NCBI GenBank assembly: GCA_033807695.1
Contig: CM066302.1
Coordinates: 1,302,001-1,366,000 of the forward strand
Source: Daedaleopsis sinensis
Taxonomy: Eukaryota > Basidiomycota > Agaricomycetes > Polyporales > Polyporaceae
Reading direction: 5' to 3'
DNA length: 64,000 bases
This document shows positions 21,335-33,422 of this stretch, one piece after another; within the stretch, counting starts at the first letter, position 1, and the number at the start of each line of letters is the position of its first letter. The notes under the pieces were generated by a model. The model saw nothing but the letters and a program-made list of their open reading frames with translations, was not told the DNA's origin and made no database searches. The translations under genes and the position numbers were made by a program.

Positions 21335-23050
21335 GAGGCCTGAGTCCTGGCGCCGAGACTCGTCGTCTTCCTGTCGCGGTGGAAGGTCCTGGATTCAGGC
21401 TGGACTTGCGGACGTGCTCCGCCGCATCCCAGGATCCATCCTATCCTATCCTATCCTATCCTACAGCCCGAGAAAGACATCGGGGACGTCTGCATCGCGC
21501 AACGCATGTCGTGCCACGGCTGCGAATCGGTGGCTCGGGAGTCGGCAGACGGCAGACGACGCGCCCCGAAGACCAGGCGTACGCGTTCTGTCTCCGAGTT
21601 ATGGGCGTTCGCCGGCGGGATCAACATGCCCACGTGCACGCTGTACGGCGCGGGCGGGAATGCGTCCCGACGGCTGCAGGAGGAGGTGCGTTCGTCCCAG
21701 CTCAACGTCAACTTCGGTGTTGTTCATACATAGTGACTACCCACGCTGACGAAGCAGGATTTGGATTTGGATTTGCTGCAGTCCAGCGGGGCCCCGTCGG
21801 GATACCTACATTTTCGTTGCACCACACGGACACGAACTCGGAGTCCTTAAGCTTGCGCATCGCGTCTGCCACTTACTTTAACTTGCAACTTACAGAGGCC
21901 CGTGCCGTGGTGCCACAGTCACGGTCGGGGTGCGCTCTTGGACGCGCGATGGGGGCCGCTCCGGCCTTCTCCTCACCCCGGCTTGCCCGATCGCCGAGTC
22001 CGTCGACCCCTTGCGCCCGCTCTATGATGCTGGTATCGGATACGGCAGCGACTGCGTCATCAGCGCTCAGCCTTGAAAGCTTGAAGTGTGGCCGGAGACC
22101 TGGAGCCGTTTGGTGAGCCGGTCGACGCGGTACGGTAGTTTCAAATTTGTAGAAGGAGATCTGCATCGCGCACCGGCCGCCGCTGCGCATACAGATACAG
22201 GGCGTCGCGACCGCCCCCGGGCCCGTCTTCCTCACCCGCAGCCTCACCACCGCCTTCCGCCCTGGCAGTGGAGCGGCTGCCAGTAGCTGCCAGTGGACGC
22301 CTCGGGGGTGGCGCTCGTCCGCCAGTCGTCCTGGTCCATTCCGTCGCCCCTGCCGCGATGCTCTTCTTCGGACGTGCGGACGGCCCCGACTCGGATGGAC
22401 TTCGTGGTGCATCTCGGCATCTCGGGCGCTGTGCTGGGCGTCCGTCGGTGGGCCCGGATACTACCCTCGCCGCCGCGGACACTGGCACTGGCACTCGTCA
22501 CGGCCCAGGCTCACTCCATCTCGGGGCGCACTCAGGCTGGGCGTGCGCTGCGCACTCCCACCCTGGGGAGATGGAGCCCGCTCTGTCGCGGCTCTCCTGG
22601 CACGAGCCTCTGCCCTGCTGATGATATCCGCGCATGGCCGGGGGGTAGCCTGACCTTCGAGATCGAGTACGAGTGCCCGGCGTCCTTGGGTTTGAACGTT
22701 AACGCCGACGTCCCTCGTCCACCGCAGGCCGCTCGTGTGAACCTGTCCTTTGTGCCTTGCATGCTCGACCCCGCGCAGACGCTTGCCTTGGACGTTCAGG
22801 TCGAGGATCGGATGGGACGTCGGCAAGATTTCAGTGTACGGCTTCTTCAAGGCTCCGCGGTCTACTCGCAACGGTATCCTTTGCGCGATGGGTCTTGGCT
22901 CATTATGAGGGTATGTGTGCTACATGCAGCGCTCTGTCTCAGGCTTCGACCAGGGACTTGAACATGCTGCTAATGCTGGCGGCTTAGATTCACCGGGCCG
23001 TCACGTACATCTCATTCTCGGCCGTCTACCCCCAAGGCTACCCTTGTCTC
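21335..23050 (+). pseudogene. decayed HET-domain gene copy (inverted)
   Basis: This copy lies on the plus strand, opposite to the two intact HET genes. It lacks the first half of the HET domain: similarity begins at TGGCGCCGAGACTCGTCGTC, about residue 165 of the intact proteins. A run of (CCTAT)n at 21437-21461 replaces bases that code for the segment ILMLEEE in the intact copies. The reading frame shifts several times (RQTTRPEDQAY in one frame, MDFVVHLG in another, ARVNLSFVPCML in a third). The intron is still visible, with GTGCGTTC at about 21686 and GCAG at about 21777. The last blocks reach the 3' flank shared with HET copy B (GGTTCACC-like bases on the complement, near 30310). It cannot make a full protein. 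Confidence 0.85.
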
Positions 23051-23427
23051 TACCCGGGAGACAATCCTGCCAATACATCCATACTCCCTCAGCGGCCTGC
23101 GACGTTCCTGCTGGACTAAGATCTTGATACAATGGTTAACACCGAGTCTTCTAGTATGATCGCAGCGTCCGGGTCATTGCCGATCAGTGCCGCGAAACCA
23201 ACCGTGCATCGCGAACCAGCTTGATCATCGAGATCAGTAGACCGAGAATCGTTGGTGCAATCTCTTCTTCGATTGTGCGGCAACTTCCTAGTCACCGGTC
23301 TGCCACATACTTACCATATATGACTAACAATGAGCTGCGGTCTTGCTGGTTAAGCGATAAAACGCAAGACGCCGGCCGCGTCTAAGGGTATGTTCCTTTA
23401 CCACCACCATCTCCGTCGTCCCTCGTC

Positions 23428-24723
23428 GTGTTCGGAATGGTTAACCCACCTGGCACACACCCAGCCCCAGCGCACCACTACTATCGTATTGTGGTCAAAG
23501 AGGCGGCGGGACTGCCTATGAGCCACTTCCACGACGGTCGCGAACTGGTGTGTCTCTTAGCACGGTATATAAGCGGTGAGCTCTCCGTTCGAATCGTGAA
23601 GATTCAGGTATCCTTGTACTGATGCATGCGGGTAGCACACGAGGCGGCGTACAATCAAGGCATCCTGCACAACGGCGTTAGCGCTAGCAACGTTCTCATC
23701 CTCGTCACGGAGTCTGCGGTCAACAGCAAACTCAAGCAGAAGCGTGACGGGATGCCCACTGCAGGCTGGGAGTCGTCGGAGCGTCTCGATGCGCCCGATC
23801 TAGACCCTCGTCACCCCGACCGCATTGTAAGTCCCGCCGTCGCTCCACTGCAGCGACACACCTAACCTCCTACGAAGCCCCAGGGCACCTGGCAGTTCAT
23901 GTCCGCGAGCGCACTGAACAACTTCGCCTACCGCGGGATCGCGCTCCCCGACGAGATCGAGTCCTTCTTCCACCTCCTGCTCTTCTTCGCCGTCCGCCTC
24001 CTCCCCAGCAACTTGGACTTGGACTTGGACTTGGACTGCGGCGACGTCCCCCAGTTCCTGTACGACTACTTCGACGCCGGCGACGAGCACGAGCACGAGT
24101 ACGAGTGCACATGCGGCACGCACAAGTTCAACGCGATGAGCACCGGGGAGATCGTCCTCGCCGCCCGCCGCGACCTCTACTTCCTCCAGTCCGTTCTGCC
24201 CACGGACGCGGTCAGTGTCCCGGTCCCTGTGCCCCCTGGCTCCAGGGCAACCGCTGTCGCTGCCACGGTTTGTCCGAGTCCCCCAGGCGCCGCGGGCGGC
24301 GTGCTCGCCGGCCCCCGCGCGGCGCACCCCATCGACGCCATCTTCACGCACCTCCTCGCGGCCTTCCGCGCACACTACACCCTCGAGACGAAAACGGTAC
24401 AGGCGCCCTCGACCCCCAGCATCCCCGAGCCCAGTGGCAAACCGATTCCGGAGGAGTACGCGTGGTTCACGGACGTGTACGGGGTCGTGCCCTCGACCGT
24501 GTCGACGCTCGAGGCCATCAACGCGTCGAACAGGATCTCCCCGGAGGAGGCGGCGGCGCTCGCGGTGCGCGCGGAGGACGTCAGGACGCACCGCGGGGTC
24601 GTCGGGGTCATCGCGCACTTAGTCTTGCTGGCGCTGCAGCGCGGGCACTGGCCCGCGAGCGACAGGGTCAGAGTGCCCGACCAGTGGCCGCACCGCGACG
24701 ACTTGCAAGTAGTACTGGCCTGA
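23428..24723 (+). pseudogene. FunK1-type protein kinase remnant
   Basis: Spliced exons give the C-lobe of a fungal FunK1 kinase: YYRIVVKEAAGLPMSHF, GRELVCLLARYIS, AHEAAYNQGILHNGVSASN, then GTWQFMSASALN, DEIESFFHLLLFFAVRLLP and a C-terminal DQWPHRDD. Two introns fit: GTGAGC to TAG (about 23576-23635) and GTAAGT to CAG (about 23827-23882). The N-lobe with the ATP-binding lysine is absent upstream. The catalytic HRD is HNG, and no DWD/DFG-like metal-binding motif lies between NVLI and GTWQF. The tandem codons for LDLDLDLD come from a repeat at 24014-24038. The last exon has an 825-base open frame, so it could be transcribed, but it cannot be an active kinase. It may be a pseudogene or a pseudokinase fragment. 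Confidence 0.72.
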
Positions 24724-25415
24724 CTTACTGGCAGGGAGCTGTAGTGGCGCAAACATCGGAGATGGCAGCCTTCACTGCGCAGGTATTCGATACTTACGCC
24801 GGAGGATTCTAGACAGTGTTACGGATTGAACTCAGACGCCGCGACGGACTATCATTCGAATGTTTTCGTTCAGCTTATAAGATCTCGTTTTGGACCACCA
24901 CCTCCACGTTCGCAATACTGGATCGTTCAGACTCGGAGTGTTTTACCAAAGTCTGAGGCGCACAAACTCACAATCAGCCATAATACCGAATTCATTCAGA
25001 ACCAGTGACGAATCCTACTAAAGGTAAAGCTTCTCTACTACAACTGACACCAAAGGTGATATAATAGTTCAAGATGTTCCCGTTGTGGTAGTGCCAAATC
25101 ACGAGTCGGTAGGGCCTAGGCATGGGGCAACTCGCGGCGAAGACAAGCGCGAAGCGTTCAATTAACCTCGTCACCTTGTGGTCTCGTAACGGTGATGATA
25201 GAGGTCGATTCATCCTTCAAGATCATGCCAAGTTTGGTCTATCTCAATGTTTCAAGCCTGCTCAGCGCAACACGCGGACCGGTCTGCACATTAGTGATTA
25301 CCCTACGATGAAGTATGCTAGAACACCTACCCATTGTTTCAGGAGCTTTGTTTAGCAGAGACAATCCTCAGGCTGCTGGCAATGCATCATGGACTAGTCA
25401 GATACTGCGAAAGTA
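24724..25415. other. intergenic with trace of the 442-bp element
   Basis: Bases near 24819-24850 (GTGTTACGGATTGAACTCAG, then ACGCCG and GACGGACT) match a part of the insertion at 14617-14655. No gene is recognised in the rest. Confidence 0.45.
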
Positions 25416-27294
25416 TCACGGGACTAAGATCCAAGATCCTGATGGCGTCCTATCAGGCTGCTCCTCGACGTGGACATCCAAAGCAAGCGTCTCCGCGGGA
25501 CTGAGCATACAAGGCACAAAGGACAAGTGGACATGCGCCGTCTGCGATGGACGAGGAACCCTGGCGTTCAGGCCCGAGGACGCCGGGCAACCGCATGAGA
25601 TATCGAAGGTCATGCTGCGCCCCGGCCATTCGCGGATGTGGTCAGCAGGGCACTCGTGCCAGGAGTGCCGCCGTGACGGACCCGGCTCCATTTGCCCAGG
25701 ATGGTAGTGCTCAGCGTACGCCCAGTGCGCCCCGAGCTCGAGTGAACTACGAGTGTCTGCGTCGCCGAGGGTAGGATCCGGGCTTGTATATGGGCTCTCA
25801 GTGCAGCGCCCGAGATGCACCACGAAGTCCATCGGGGCCGTCCGCGACTGGTCCGCACGTCCGAAGAAGAGCATCGCAGCAGGAGAGCCACTCCAAGGCG
25901 ACGGAATGGATGACTGGCGGACGAGCGCAACCCCCGAACCTTCTAGTCTCTCCAGGTTCTCCTCGGGCAGGCGGAAAGCAGTGGTGGTGCTGCGATTGAG
26001 GAAGATGGGGGCGGTTGAGACGCCCTGTATGCGTAATGGCGGCCGGTGTGCGATGTAGATCTCCTTCCACGTCGTTCTGACACGCTCACCAAACAACCCC
26101 AGATTTCCTAGGCCGACGACACGCACATTGCCGTGTCCAATACCGACATCGTAGAGTGGGCGCGAGGGGTCGACGGAGATCGGGCAAGGGGTAAGAAGAA
26201 GGCCAAGACGGACATCATCTCGTGACCAAGAGAACAACCCTATTGTGACGCCATAGGCCTCTATCAGTGGTAGATGTGCAAGAACTCCGTGTGCCGTAAC
26301 GGAAAATGTAGGTATCCCGACGGGATCCCACCGGGACTGTAGTAAAGTCCGCTTCGTTAGTGTGGGTTTGAACAACACTTAGCTGGGATGAACGCACCAC
26401 CAGGGACGAGCGGGGAGGAGTAAAGGAGCTCTTGCTGCACTGGCTAAAAGCGGACGGATGCCGTGCAAACAGATAAGAATTGTCGCTGTGTTGATGTGGG
26501 TCATTGGGGAAGGAGCCCAGTTGGCCATGCCAGCAGACCGCACCCCACGCGAAGAGCGTGGTATCTGGAGAATGCTTCATAATCTCCTCTTGCAGCCGTT
26601 GGAAGGCATTCTCGCCTTCGCCGTACAGCGTGGGAATGTTGATCCCAAAGATGCCCATGAGACAGTACGCCTGGTCTTCGGGCCGCGTAGTTTGTCGATT
26701 CGCAGCCCACGACATGCGTTGCGCGATGCAAACGTCTCCGATTTCTTCCTCGAGCATAAGGATGGATCTCGGGATTGTTGTGATGCGGCGGAGCACGTCC
26801 GCAAGGTCAGCCTTACTCCCAAGGACCTCCCAATCGCGCGACAGGAAGATGACGAGTCTCGGCGCCAGGAGTTCCTGCAGCGTCCAGCCACGTCGGTGCC
26901 AGATACTCCTCCAAAAGTCTGAATCCAGCTCCTGAACAGGACAGTCGCTCGGGACGTCTCTGAGATACGCGTAGCAGACCTTCGAGAGGGCGTAATAGCG
27001 GAACATGGAGTTGATCGCCTCTGACAGTTCGGAGCTGCTTGTCTTGTCAATGCAACAGGTGTCGATCCAGGCCCACTGATAGCCTTGGCTTTGTGCGATC
27101 CTGCAGAATTGCTTAATCTTGGCCGATGTACGGGCGCGTGGCTTGTTCCTCCATCGACCGCGCAGCGCTCGGACATCCTGGAAGGTCTGCTCGTGCTCGT
27201 CCCACACGTGAGATAGAATCGCATAGCCTCCCGGTACACTTTCCGGAGTGCTGAAGAAGTGAAGCTCTGCTCTGCTAGTGCTCAGAAGCCACAT
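25416..27294 (-). CDS. HET-domain protein, copy A
   Basis: This is a heterokaryon-incompatibility domain protein of 605 residues. Exon 1 is 27294-26398 and exon 2 is 26336-25416, with an intron of 61 bases (donor GTGCGTTC, branch CTAAC, acceptor CTACAG). I start at MWLLSTSRAELHFF, the usual opening of basidiomycete HET proteins. Motifs in order: GYAILSHVWDEHEQTFQDV, WAWIDTCCIDKTSSSELSEA, INSMFRYYALSKVCYAYLRD, RRGWTLQELLAP, then RQTTRPEDQAYCLMGIFG and YGEGENAFQRLQEEI. Exon 2 codes for a C-terminal region of unknown role (SRDDVRLGLLLTPCPIS, APMDFVVHLGRCT, HVHLSFVPCMLSPAETLALD). HET proteins trigger cell death after fusion with a non-self partner; the partner here is unknown. Copy B is highly similar over the whole gene and flanks. 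Confidence 0.9.
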
Positions 27295-28047
27295 GGGTGT
27301 ACGGGCTAGAAAGTGTGGCATTCCGACGATCAGAATCAACGGCTCTCTGAAAATTAAACGTTGAACACGTACAGGTTCATTCGGCGATGGAAACCCGCTA
27401 GTATTATCGTAACCTGTCGATGACGGGCTCTATAGGCGAGGAAGTTTCACATGGAAACAGAGTAAGATCCCGCGTGAGGGGCTTGAAGAGACCGTCGGAG
27501 AATGAAGGAGAGGAGGAGGTGGAGGAGGAGGAGGAGGGGGGGCTTCGGTCGATGGCGAGCGTGGTAAGTAGCTGGACTGATAAGTATCTGTGCAGCGTAA
27601 GCGGCGGCTATCATACGTGTCGGAGTGTAAAACATGTTGATGGCTTGTGCAAGTTGCGCAGTCACCGGGGGCATTATTCTCGGCTCCAGACGTTCTGCAG
27701 GTCCCTCCACCGACCTTCGCTAACGCTCAGGAAGAGAACGAGGAGGAATAGGCGCAGAACACATTAGAGGATTTCTCACGAGAACAGAGAAGCGCGCGGT
27801 GGAGGGACCTGTTCTGGAGGGAGGTACGACTCGGAGCTCCAGAACGGATGGGGACGAGACTACGGGGGCATTGGTCTGTGCGAGACTGGAGTCATCATAT
27901 TGAGAAGTTCCTGTCTAGCGCCCGTTCTCCAAATATATCATATCTCCTGCCACATGTACTACTTCCGACCTACTTATCGGAGGGTAGCGCCTTGGCTTGA
28001 CTTCCTTAAGCTTGTGTATCAACTATTCTCACTAGTCTTTGATCTGG
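27295..28047. other. upstream region of HET copy A
   Basis: The first 400 bases resemble the upstream region of HET copy B (32339-32700), for example TGACGGG, GAAGTTTC/GAGTTTCG and GGCTTGAAGAGACC against GAGCTTGTGGAGACC. A GGA-rich tract lies at 27507-27545. No gene is recognised. Confidence 0.5.
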
Positions 28048-28290
28048 TGATGAGCACGGTACGGCTCTGCGCGGTTTACCGGTCGTTACAGTAGATTTCG
28101 AGCGTATAGTACGGTAGCGTTACAGATTAGGAAGTATAGACGCCGACGGACTTTCGAGGACTTTCGCTGCGCTTAGTTTAGCTCTCATATTAGTACCACC
28201 ATCTCCTCGTCCACGCAATAGAGCATCGTTATCGTTTTTCGCCCTCTCGTTTCGTTCACGCTCTCGTTCACGTCCGACTCTCGACTACTT
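28048..28290. mobile_element. partial copy of the 442-bp element
   Basis: It starts with the same TGATGAGCA-GGTACGGCTCT as the insertion at 14541 and stays similar (GTTACAGATTAGGAA, CTTAGTTTAGCTCTCATATT, GTCCGACTCTCGACT) until about 28290. The distal 150 bases of the 14541 copy are missing. The shared left end supports a real element border. Confidence 0.6.
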
Positions 28291-29649
28291 CTCTCGAACT
28301 ATTGGAATCAGAGGACGCCGAGCGGGTTCTGGTGAACATACAACTGCTCGATGATGTCCCCCCGGCGCATATGCCTCTTCGTGCAGAGCGTTCGAGTCAG
28401 GCTCGATCTCTCCCTTCTATCTGGGTGTATGCCCAACTCAACGCTCGCCCATCAACCTCGCACTTCAACGATCAGCCTGACAGCCTGGAAGCTGTCGACT
28501 CGGATCCTCCGCAGTCTCTACACTGGGGCTGTCAAACCGCTATGGCACGCCGCATCCCCCGTAGCTCACCGCTTGATACCTGCCACAGCTGGAGACCCTC
28601 GTAGTACTTGTACTTCCCTCTCACTAGGCGGGAACGGAATACTGGTCGGGGGACGAGTCAAACGACGGAAACGACCCTTATCTCGCCAGGCCATGCGGCT
28701 TCTGGGTGACCTCCCTTACAGAGCTTTGGCTCTATACCGTCTACTCCCCGATGCAGCCGCTCTCCCCGCCGCGGCACTTCGCCTGCCGACTCATGTTGAG
28801 TTGAAGACAGTGATGGTCTCCATACCCGCCCTTAAATTCCTCTGAGAGACGGGCTGCGACCCTCACAAGTTCTCCTCCGGCTGCTACCTATAGCTGCGAC
28901 CGGCGGATAGTGCCCTAGGCTAGTGTGCTCGAGGAGTTTTGCAGTCCGAGTCTGCAGGCCCCGAGTCCGAGTCGCTCGAGTCTCAGATCTCTGGAGCCGC
29001 ATTGCCCCGCGCTGGTCCTGCCATTCATCCCCAACCTCAAGGCTTCACATGCACATCCCATCGCCCGAACGTAGACCGCCCCGTCCTCACGGTATATGGT
29101 CTCACACCCAGACGTGCGTGTTCAAACTCGCACGTCTGGGTACTAGGCGACCATAGGTCTGTATCTTGGCCCCGACAGAGTCGACGGCCTTCAGGCTCCT
29201 CTAGAATCTTCCAGTGCCCATTGCCACTGCGTCGCCACGGTCGTCTTTAGGATCTCTCGCGCCTCCCTCGAGCGAGTCGAGTGGCGGTATTGGCAGTCGA
29301 GCCGGGCCGACTCGAGTCCTCGACACAAGCCCGGTGGAATCCTAGCGGGGACGGCCTTGCCGGTATGAGAGCCAGGGAATGGCGGGGAACTCAGAAGAGT
29401 GCCCGTTCATACCCACAACGTCTGCCCTGCTTGCGTGCTGAAGAAGATATCGCGGCGGACTATCTCCTGGCGCAGATATTGCCTAATTTATGCGAAGTTA
29501 TGGTCATGGTGTACGCACGCGGGAATGGACTTGATGGCGGGGAGTACATGGTGGCTGTTCGAACTTGGAGTACTAACTCTAGACGCTATCGACTCGCACA
29601 ACAGCAACGGCCCTGTTTGATCATGCTCAGACGTTGACGCATCGGGCGC
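28291..29649. other. intergenic, no gene recognised
   Basis: An open frame at 28351-28845 (+) has no recognisable motif and odd composition. An 18-base inverted repeat (CCCAGACGTGCG .. CGCACGTCTGGG) lies at about 29107-29140. Nothing else stands out. Confidence 0.35.
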
Positions 29650-30210
29650 AGGCACGTCGACTCCAGATGCTCGCTCGCCGCCTCGCGCTCCGAGGTGATA
29701 CTCTTTCTGCAGACTGCCCGATGGAGCGGCGGAGCAGCGACGTCGTTCACCGTGCGTCAGGCGTTCGCGGATCGGCCTGATGCACTGCAGTCTCGCAGAC
29801 TCATGCATTCAGATCTCAGGACGTTAATGAGTGCCGAGCACCCATGCGGCGCGGTGTCGCCCCTCGACTCGACGTCGGCTTGTAGCCTCGGGAGTCGGCA
29901 GGGGTACGCAGGGGCACGCGAGCCCCACAGGTGCCGCGTCCGCCGGTGACCGGTGGTGTGTGCGCCCCGAGGTCGCTCCCCGCCGTGCCCAGTTTGGACC
30001 GTCCATACTCTGTTAACGTTCAGGAATCAGGTGCGTCCACTCTGTGCGGTGGATCCCACTGAGAGTCTGGTCCTCTGCCATGGCGGTGTCGGTGTCTGAT
30101 CGATATCCACAGACTCCGCGTCCTGACCTCCTTTTACACATTGTACGGCAGCCGTAGGCATGGGGTCAGGGATGTTCAGACGTTACCGTTTTACCGTTAC
30201 TGTTCATCGA
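29650..30210. repeat. dispersed repeat R2, copy b
   Basis: Second copy of the repeat at 19415-20160, shorter by deletions in the minisatellite part. It stops about 100 bases before the 3' flank of HET copy B. Confidence 0.75.
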
Positions 30211-30405
30211 CATCGACATCTTCGTGGCACCGCCCGCCCGCCGGACATCGGTATATATGCCAGCATGGCACGGATGGTCGAGCATAAGATGTACGTGCCG
30301 GCCTGGTGAACCTAAGTCACCCGCGTCAGCAACACGATCGATTCCTGGCCAATAGCGACGAGAGCCACACGGCATGACACATACCAGCTCATACCAGGCT
30401 ACCGT

Positions 30406-32338
30406 CTAAAGCAGATACTGCGACAGTATCGTGGGGCTAAGAACTTGAACGCCGAAATCCTGGTGACGTCCTATCTGATCCTCGACGTAGACATCCAAAG
30501 CAAGCGTCTCTGCGGGACTGAGCATACAAGGCACAAAGGACAAGTTAACATGCGCCGCCTGTGGTGGACGAGGAACCCTGGCGTTCAGGCCCAAGGACGC
30601 CGGGCATTCGCACGAGATATCGAAGGTCATGCTGCGCCCCGGCCATTCGCGGATGTGGTCAGCAGGGCACTCGTGCCAGGCGAGCCGTGACGGATCCGGC
30701 TCCATCTGCCCAGGATGGTAGTGCTCAGCGTACGCCCAGTGCGCCCCGAGCTGGAGTGAACTACGAGTGTCCGCGTCGGCGAGGGTAGTATCCGAGCTTA
30801 GAGATATGCTCCCAGTGCAGCGCCCGAGATGCACCACGAAGTCCATCGGGGCCGTCCGCGACTGGTCTGCACGTCCGAAGAAGAGCATCGCGGCAGGAGA
30901 GCCAGTCCAGGGCGACGGAATGGACGACTGGCGGACGAGCGCAACGCCCGAGGCGTCCAGTCTCTCCAGGTTCTCCTCGGGCAGACGGAAGGCAGTGGTG
31001 ATGCTGCGATTGAGGAAGACGGGGGCGGTCGAGACGCCCTGGATGCGTAACGGCGGCCGGTGCGCGATGTAGATCTCCTTCCATACCGTTTCGACCGGCT
31101 CACCAAACACGACCGGCTCACCAAACAACTCCAGATATTCTGTTACACTCCCTAGGCCGACGACACGCACATTGCCGTGTCCGAACCCGACGTCGTAGAG
31201 CCAACGCCAGGGGTCGACGGAGATCGGGCAAGGGGTGAGGAGAAGGCCGAGGCGGTCATCATCTCGTGACCAAGAGAACAACCCGATTGTGACGCCATGG
31301 GCCTCTATCAGTGGTAGATGTGCAAGAACTCCGTGCGCTGTAACGGAGAATGTGGGTATCCGGGCGGGATACCACGGGGACTGTAGTAAAGTCCGCTTCG
31401 TCAGTCTGGGTATGAACAACACTTGGCTGGGATGAACGCACCACTAGGGACGAGCGGGGAGGAGAGAAGGAGCTTTCGCTGCACGCGCCAAACGAGGACG
31501 GACGGCGCGCAAACAGATAAGAGTTGTCGCTGTGTTGATGTGGGTCATTGGGGAAGGAGCCCAGTTGGCCATGCCAGCAGACCGCACCCCACGCGAAGAG
31601 CGTGGTATCTGGAGAATGCTTCATAATCTCCTCTTGCAGCCGTTGGAATGCATTCTCGCCCTCGCCGTACAGCGTGGGCATGTTGATCCCGAAGATGCCC
31701 ATGAGGCAGTACGCCTGGTCTTCGGGCCGCGTGGTTTGTCGATTCGCAGCCCACGACATGCGTTGCGCGATGCAAACGTCTCCGATTTCTTCCTCGAGCA
31801 TAAGGATGGATCTCGGGATTGTCGTGATGCGGCGGAGCACGTCCGCAAGGTCAGCCTTACTCCCAAGGACCTCCCAATCGCGCGACAGGAAGATGACGAG
31901 TCTCGGCGCCAGGAGTTCCTGCAGCGTCCAGCCACGTCGGTGCCAGATACTCCGCCAAAAGTCTGAGAACAGCTCCTGGACAGGACAGTCGCTCGGGACG
32001 TCTCTGAGATACGCGTAGCAGACCTTCGAGAGGGCGTAATAGCGGAACATGGAGTTGATCGCCTCGGACAGTTCGGAGCTGCTTGTCTTGTCGATGCAGC
32101 AGGTGTCGATCCAGGCCCACTGATAACCATGGCGCTGTGCGATCTTGCAGAACTGCTTGATCTTGGCCGATGTACGGGTGCGCGGCTTCCTCCTCCATCG
32201 ACTGCGCAGCGCTCGGACATCCTGGAAGGTCTGCTCGTGCTCGTCCCACACGTGAGATAGGATCGCATAGCCTCCCGGTACACTTTCCGGAGTGCTGAAG
32301 AAGTGAAGCTCTGCTCTGCTAGTGCTCAGAAGCCACAT
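30406..32338 (-). CDS. HET-domain protein, copy B
   Basis: Paralogue of copy A, 623 residues. Exon 1 (32338-31442) has exactly the same length as in copy A, 897 bases. The intron of 61 bases has donor GTGCGTTC, branch CTGAC and acceptor CTACAG. Exon 2 is 31380-30406. The HET motifs GYAILSHVWDEHEQTF, WAWIDTCCIDKTSSSE, RRGWTLQELLAP and RQTTRPEDQAYCLMGIFG are identical to copy A. Differences gather in exon 2: B has an additional repeated piece around GEPVVFGEPVE (about 31090-31120), SISLSSDTTLADADTRSS in place of SPYTSPDPTLGDADTRSS, and a longer C-terminus (GRHQDFGVQVLSPTILSQYL). The likely role is non-self recognition or cell death, as for copy A. Confidence 0.9.
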
Positions 32339-33422
32339 GGGTGTTCGGTCTAGAAAGTAGCGCGTTACCACGATGAGAATTATCGGCTTTCTGGACGTTG
32401 AACACGTACAGATTTATTCGATGGCAGCCCGTTATTACGGGAAGCTATATCCCAGCCGCTGACGGGTGGTTGACAACGTCTAGAAGCGAGGGAGTTTCGG
32501 GTTAACAAAGAGCAGTATCCCGCCTGAGGAGCTTGTGGAGACCGGAGACGAGGAGAAGCTGGACTGATCTGTTCAGTCTATGTATACTTGAGTAGAATGC
32601 GCAAGCGGTGGCTGTCGTACGTGGGAGGGAGTGTGAAACTTGGCTTGCGCATTTGTCGAGCCCAGTGAAGAGAAGCGTCTGCACAGCCTGTTCACGGTAC
32701 TGTTACGCTGTACTGTAGACACCGCCTTCAAGCTTCAGCACAGCGCCTAGAAGTAGATCTAGAGACTCTGGTCAGCAGTTAGTGTCACCTGTGTTGGATC
32801 GCAGCGATATCACGTAAGGATGCCAATTTGGAAGGAGTGTGAGGAGCTGGGCAGGGGAAGCAGGAGAAGGAGAAGGATGCAAGTCAATGCAATGTTAGCA
32901 GCTCGGAGGCTAAACATGGCAAAAGTTGAGCAGATTGACATCATGAGGAGGAGGAGGAAGAGGAGGAGAAGGAGGAAGACAGTTTCGGCACAGCCTGAGC
33001 ATGAAGAGCGCGTAAGCGCCAGAAAGGTCCCGTCTAACGCGCGCTCTCATACTCCAACAAGTGACAGTAATAGTATAGCGGGTGTGCACATACAGGATGG
33101 GAGCGATACAAGACCGGCGGGCACCAAGCGAAAAGGCTACAATGAGCACGAGAATCTACCACAAAAAGACAGTCGTCTGAGTCGTACGCGCGGAGTCATG
33201 CGGCACATCAGGGGAACATTGGGGGGACAGCGACAGGTATGTCAAGTATAAGAGTTCAGCGCTCGGCAGCAGAGCAAAGAGAGAGGAGGGGGGTATCGAG
33301 AGCGGAGCGTTCGGCATATGGTCCCCAAGCCACAAGGTGTTATTAGGTCGCAAGGAGTTACTGTCCATATGACTATCCGAGAGCGCGTGCGTGTATGGGC
33401 CGCATTTTGACGGGGCTTAAAG
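32339..33422. other. intergenic upstream of HET B
   Basis: The first 360 bases are duplicated upstream of HET copy A. An open frame at 32820-33251 on the plus strand is mostly AGGAGG/GAAGGAG repeats coding Arg-rich peptide; I do not count it as a gene. Nothing else is recognised. Confidence 0.45.

Noticed and set aside
28351..28845. 164-residue frame on plus strand
   Set aside because: No recognisable motif, no promoter signs, and it lies in a repeat-rich stretch next to a partial mobile element.
32820..33251. 143-residue Arg-rich frame
   Set aside because: Mostly AGGAGG/GAAGGAG repeats; no conserved content.
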